The translations under genes were made by a program, and so were the position numbers. This document shows, piece by piece, positions 12,170 through 15,506 of a DNA stretch of 15,506 nucleotides (the stretch's first letter is position 1; the number at the start of each line of letters is the position of its first letter). The notes beneath the pieces are model-generated. The model searched no databases, was not told the DNA's origin, and worked only from the letters and a program-made list of their open reading frames with translations. The stretch is from a bacterium Ga0077546 (GTDB lineage: Bacteria > Cyanobacteriota > Vampirovibrionia > Obscuribacterales > Obscuribacteraceae): assembly GCA_001464165.1 (NCBI GenBank), contig LNEX01000101.1, forward strand, positions 1 to 15,506, in the 5' to 3' direction.

Positions 12170-14410
12170 TCAACTTTTCTTCCAGGGGTTGAGACTCTGC
12201 TTTTGCGTCGTGCGCATAAGGTTCGATATTGCCGCCGGAGCCGCTTCTTGCTCGAAATAAATAACTTTAAAATACTGCAAGAATTGTTCGGCTGTGAAGC
12301 GCAATGGTTCTTCTTCATGGTGAGTATCGTGGCCATATATAGAGCTGAGAAAAACATAGCCACGCTGCCGATCAAAGCCAGTTAGCGGATAAGGCTTATT
12401 GGCTGCAGGAGCAGTGCCTGCAAACGATGAGCTCTCTGGCACGAAGTCTGACGATACAGCTATGACAATGCGCTTTCTAGCAATTAAGTCCGAGAGCTGA
12501 AGCAAAAGGTCTTGTGGTGAACAATCTGCTGTAACTAGAGTGCCAGTGAAGGCAGCAGTTAGGGTTTCAATTACCTGCGATGAGCGAGCGAAAGCCTCAT
12601 TGCGAGGCTCTGATAGCTTACTCGCCAGTCTATGCTTCTGTGCTAAATGAATACCATAGGCTTTCTCTAAAAGTGGGAACCAAAATCCATATTTGGCAAC
12701 AAGACCATAACGAATGATTTCTTCAGGCCGCGGCGGCATAACGTCTAGAGGATTACCGTGAGCACCAGGAAAGGCCACAGAGAAGCTGTGATCAAGATTC
12801 TCAGAAAGTATTCGCAACAGGGCTCTTGGACGACTCTCGGCAAGTGAACTGACACCAGCAGCAAAAAAGGCATCACCCATAGTACCGAGACGAACAGCGC
12901 CTGGCTGCAAAGACATCTGGGGGTAATCATTGTCGGCATACAGGGTTGGTTTGATTTCGGTAAATCTCGGTGCTGCTTCTCTGCCTTGAGCTGCGGAGGC
13001 TAAAACTCCCTTTGATTTGGCATCAGCACCTAAGGTGTTAGCGCATTGATAGGCAAAAGCTCGGCGAAAGTCATCTTGAGTCAAAACTGGCACTGTGCTC
13101 GAGGAAACCGCTGGCCGCTCACCAAGGATTTTGCAACCCACCGCATAAATCATGCGGACAAAACTCTTTTCAGAATCAGAAAGATGATCGCTACTCAAGA
13201 CCGATGACATTTCAGGGAAGTCGACATAACCACTAAAGTCTAAATCGACCAGTGAATATATGCGATCAACAGTGGCGGCTAACTCTGGGGCCAATGCAAG
13301 CTGAGCAAAGCGCTTATCGGTGGCAAGATGCAAAGGCACCGGCGTACCAGATTTGGCCGATACTTGGCTCCGGCTCGTTCTCTGCGGTGACGGCCAAACA
13401 TCACTACTTTCTGATTGATTCGGGCTCAAATCGGCACGAGAGCCGACGTCTTGGTCAGGAGGGGGCTCTGGTTTCACCACGCCCCAACTGCGCAGGGAGT
13501 TGGCGTCGTGACTACCCGCCGACGAAAATGTTGATATACCATGCGCGTGTTCAATGTTCTGCACTGGCATTGCATTTTGAACTGGTGCAGCATTCTGCAC
13601 TGGCATTGCATTCTGAACTGGTGCAGCATTTTGAACCGGCAAGGCGTCTTGAATTGGCTCAGCATTTTGAACCGGCAAGGCGTCTTGAATTGGCTCAGCA
13701 TTTTGAATTGTGAAAGCGCTAAGTACTGGCACTGCATTCTGGATCGGTGCAGCATTCTCAATAGTGAATGCGCTTAGAACTGGTGCCACGTTCTGAAGAG
13801 GCACTGCATTCTGGATCGGTGCAGCATCTTGTATAAGTTCGGCATGCACAATAGAAGCTGCTGTTTGAGCGACACTAGCCTCAAGACCAAAAGTAGCATT
13901 CTCAAAAACAGTAACACCTTGAGTCACATTAGCAGAGTGACTAAAAGAGACGTTCTGCTCAATGCTCTCTGGCTTAGCAAAGGCAACTTCAGAAATAGCA
14001 GGAGCGGACACTGACGGCCGATCAGCGTCAATTTGAATATCGTCACGCTCGTGCTCACGAGCCATTTCCGCAGCAGCAGCACTATAGACAGGTGCGTAGT
14101 CTAAATTAGGATTGAAGGTCGATGCACTGACTGGCGCAGATGGAGCCATCGGCGACGAGAGAACAGCCTGAGTCACTGGCCCCTGCGATAAGGGAGCTGC
14201 CGGAGAAGCCGCAGCAACATAAGCAGTATAACCAGGAAGACTTACCGGGTCAGAAAGAGAGACATCTAAACCATAGTTATACTGTGAGTTGCCTGGCTCA
14301 TTTACAAAAAACGAATAGCCAGCAGCTGGGTCTTTTGCTTCAGCCGGCGCCGGAGGTAGAGGCGTCTGCTCCCCCTTTTTCTTGCCTAGCTCAGAATTAT
14401 CAGACAACAA
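12170..14410 (-). CDS. EF-hand protein with hexapeptide repeats and a dead calpain-like domain
   Basis: Order: a Pro/Ala-rich N-terminus without signal peptide (1-148); hexads of the form x-P-V-Q-N-A (191-286, with faint ones from 149); a polar linker (290-360); one canonical EF-hand loop, D389-L-D391-F-S393-G-Y-V-D397-F-P-E400, which should bind calcium, followed by a degenerate partner near 440-455; then a calpain-like region (505-720). In that region LGTMGDAFFAA aligns with the calpain Q-G-x-x-G-D-C-W segment, and FWFPLLEKAYG with its WvpLLEKAYA helix. The residues of the catalytic machinery are all changed: oxyanion Gln to Leu508, Cys to Ala514, the His of HAY to Lys672, and the Asn of NPWG to Ser690. 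A non-proteolytic, calcium-responsive scaffold is inferred. The start is TTG, directly abutting the stop of the upstream gene, with GAGG 7 nt before it. The calpain relation is read by eye. Confidence 0.83.
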   Translation of the reverse strand: MLSDNSELGKKKGEQTPLPPAPAEAKDPAAGYSFFVNEPGNSQYNYGLDVSLSDPVSLPGYTAYVAAASPAAPLSQGPVTQAVLSSPMAPSAPVSASTFNPNLDYAPVYSAAAAEMAREHERDDIQIDADRPSVSAPAISEVAFAKPESIEQNVSFSHSANVTQGVTVFENATFGLEASVAQTAASIVHAELIQDAAPIQNAVPLQNVAPVLSAFTIENAAPIQNAVPVLSAFTIQNAEPIQDALPVQNAEPIQDALPVQNAAPVQNAMPVQNAAPVQNAMPVQNIEHAHGISTFSSAGSHDANSLRSWGVVKPEPPPDQDVGSRADLSPNQSESSDVWPSPQRTSRSQVSAKSGTPVPLHLATDKRFAQLALAPELAATVDRIYSLVDLDFSGYVDFPEMSSVLSSDHLSDSEKSFVRMIYAVGCKILGERPAVSSSTVPVLTQDDFRRAFAYQCANTLGADAKSKGVLASAAQGREAAPRFTEIKPTLYADNDYPQMSLQPGAVRLGTMGDAFFAAGVSSLAESRPRALLRILSENLDHSFSVAFPGAHGNPLDVMPPRPEEIIRYGLVAKYGFWFPLLEKAYGIHLAQKHRLASKLSEPRNEAFARSSQVIETLTAAFTGTLVTADCSPQDLLLQLSDLIARKRIVIAVSSDFVPESSSFAGTAPAANKPYPLTGFDRQRGYVFLSSIYGHDTHHEEEPLRFTAEQFLQYFKVIYFEQEAAPAAISNLMRTTQKQSLNPWKKS
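13553..13840 (-). repeat. 18-bp/36-bp coding minisatellite in the EF-hand gene
   Basis: Sixteen 18-bp units encode hexapeptides. Recent duplications show as a perfect 36-bp tandem pair (13626-13661 and 13662-13697), another 36-bp pair with one mismatch (13559-13594 and 13595-13630), and a 28-bp identity 72 bp apart (13728-13755 and 13800-13827). All spacings are multiples of 18, so the frame is kept. Confidence 0.92.
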
Positions 14411-15097
14411 TTAATAACCTCTTCCGCCTCCCAACCATCGGCGTCCACCCATGGCGCTGTAACCATAACCGCCATTAAACCCATAGCCGCCAACCGAGTT
14501 GTAGGTACCATCCCTCGGGGTGTCGCCCCAAGAGCACGCTCCCATCTCACTCTTCAACTCATTAAACTGGTTCATTTGCATTTGATTCTGGAACTTCTGT
14601 TGATCCTTATCATCCTGCACACCCTGTCTAAGGGCATTAATATCAGTGTTCAGATTGGCTAATGTATTGGTTTGACTTGTACGCAGGTTGCTAATGCACT
14701 GTTCTAGCTGGTCAATGTAAGCCTGCTGTTTGGCACGATAAGCACTATCTTGCTGCAACCAAGAAGTCAGAACAGTCATTTCTCCCGATTTTGCTCCGGC
14801 CAGTGAAGGCGAAACGCCTTTCTTCTGCTTCTGCAACTCTTGAATACGCTGCTCAGCATAAAGTCGGGAAGCATTAGTTTTAGCCTGCTCAGCGGCAAGC
14901 TTACTTTCAGCCTCATTTTCAGCACTCGTGTACTGGTTAATCATAGCTTGATCAGTATTAAGCATCTCTTGTTCGTCATGGTAAATTGTCTGGTTGGCTC
15001 CAGCCACCTGAGCAGCCGCTGGGCTAGTGGTCGAAAGACTCACTAGTGACAGAGCGACGAGCGCGACCTGACAAAATCGAGTTTTCTTACTGTCCAT
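14411..15097 (-). CDS. Exported coiled-coil protein with Gly/Tyr-rich tail
   Basis: Family not recognised. Residues 1-29 form a clear signal peptide (basic start, hydrophobic 10-22, SPAAA site). Residues about 40-95 and 115-185 are Gln/Glu/Lys-rich and read as long helices likely to form coiled coils. A short segment with one Cys (AGAKSGEMTVLTSWLQQD region and Cys134) separates them. The tail from about 187 is rich in Gly, Tyr and Arg (GGYGFNGGYGYSAMGG), resembling the sticky or disordered tails of extracellular structural proteins. A second Cys (188) sits at the tail junction. A GGGGAGGA ribosome site about 8 nt before the ATG makes the start firm. The EF-hand gene begins on the base after this stop, so the two are almost certainly co-translated. 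A structural or adhesive role at the envelope is inferred. Confidence 0.85.
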   Translation of the reverse strand: MDSKKTRFCQVALVALSLVSLSTTSPAAAQVAGANQTIYHDEQEMLNTDQAMINQYTSAENEAESKLAAEQAKTNASRLYAEQRIQELQKQKKGVSPSLAGAKSGEMTVLTSWLQQDSAYRAKQQAYIDQLEQCISNLRTSQTNTLANLNTDINALRQGVQDDKDQQKFQNQMQMNQFNELKSEMGACSWGDTPRDGTYNSVGGYGFNGGYGYSAMGGRRWLGGGRGY

Positions 15098-15170
15098 TCT
15101 CTCTTCCTCCCCTTAGCCAAGTAATCTATACCCGGCACAGCAGATTAAACAGCGACTATTAAGAACCTGC

Positions 15171-15506
15171 TTAACGCCCAGTTTTGCCAGTCAATTTGGC
15201 TAATCTGGCGATATTGGTTTCAAGCAAACTCTTATCTTCTCGTGACAGCGGCAATGCCTGACGGTAGCTCTCCAGAGCAAGCGCCCACTGACTCATGCTC
15301 TCATAGGCGTGCCCTCTTCCTATGTAAGCATCGGCATCTTTTGGGCTCAATTGCACAACCCTGTTAAAATCATCTACGGCTCGGGCAAACTGTTTATTCC
15401 TTCTATAATATTCGGCTCTCATCAGGTACGAGCCAGGGTCTTTGGGGCCAAGAGCGACCACTGTTGAGTAATCACTAAGAGCCGAGCGATCACCAAGAGA
15501 GTCCTT
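15171..15506 (-). CDS. TPR protein, C-terminal part only
   Basis: The frame is open to the right edge, so the start lies outside the window. A GTG at 15459-15461 is probably an internal Val, because the frame upstream of it (GDRSALSDYSTVVAL) already fits the second helix of a TPR. At least two more complete TPR units follow (SYLMRAEYYRRNKQFARAVD and AYIGRGHAYESMSQWALALE), then a short basic tail. It ends 73 bp before the coiled-coil gene and could be the first visible gene of that transcript. Only a protein-binding role can be inferred. Confidence 0.85.
   Translation of the reverse strand, partial: KDSLGDRSALSDYSTVVALGPKDPGSYLMRAEYYRRNKQFARAVDDFNRVVQLSPKDADAYIGRGHAYESMSQWALALESYRQALPLSREDKSLLETNIARLAKLTGKTGR

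Noticed and set aside
13252..13777. Plus-strand reading frames across the hexapeptide repeats
   Set aside because: They are low-complexity Trp/Cys/His-rich mirrors of the repeats in the EF-hand gene, without ribosome sites or family features.
13553..13840. CRISPR-like array of 36-bp repeats
   Set aside because: The repeats are directly adjacent with no unique spacers, keep an 18-bp coding period, and lie in frame in a long gene.

Overview
The window is bacterial chromosomal DNA of moderate GC with mostly Shine-Dalgarno-led genes. Ten of eleven genes lie on the minus strand. Nearly every product is exported or built from TPR repeats, and three TPR or EF-hand proteins carry (or once carried) a protease domain. 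This mix of long TPR proteins, a kinesin-light-chain-like TPR array joined to a caspase, a TPR-matrixin fusion and chitobiase/LamG surface proteins recalls non-photosynthetic cyanobacterial relatives (Vampirovibrionia/Melainabacteria, for example Obscuribacterales). That assignment is weak: no rRNA or other marker gene is present.

Layout, read in the direction of minus-strand transcription (right to left). 15506-15171 is the end of a TPR gene that starts outside the window. 15097-12170 holds an exported coiled-coil protein with a Gly/Tyr-rich tail and, with zero spacing, an EF-hand protein with a long hexapeptide minisatellite and a calpain-like domain whose catalytic residues are all replaced. 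The only plus-strand gene (11742-12101) is a small helical protein of unknown role, facing the previous gene tail to tail and diverging from the next. 11674-8918 is an exported TPR protein ending in an intact matrixin metalloprotease. 8769-6336 holds a DnaQ/RNase T-fold protein without its catalytic residues, overlapping an exported TPR protein. 6251-2796 is a probable two-gene operon: an exported TPR-caspase with an intact His/Cys dyad, then an exported alpha/beta hydrolase whose nucleophile Ser is Ala. After a 624-bp non-coding gap that contains a tRNA-3'-end-like fragment, 2171-783 encodes a chitobiase/LamG surface protein, and 738-34 the front of a TPR-like protein that meets an in-frame TAA while the frame stays open beyond it.

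The most striking pattern is that intact and dead enzymes lie side by side: an apparently active caspase and matrixin next to a dead calpain-like domain, a dead DEDDh exonuclease fold and a dead serine hydrolase. Whether they work together is inference. The exported proteases suggest processing at the cell envelope or outside the cell rather than a cytoplasmic defence system. No mobile element, CRISPR array, complete RNA gene or convincing intrinsic terminator was found.
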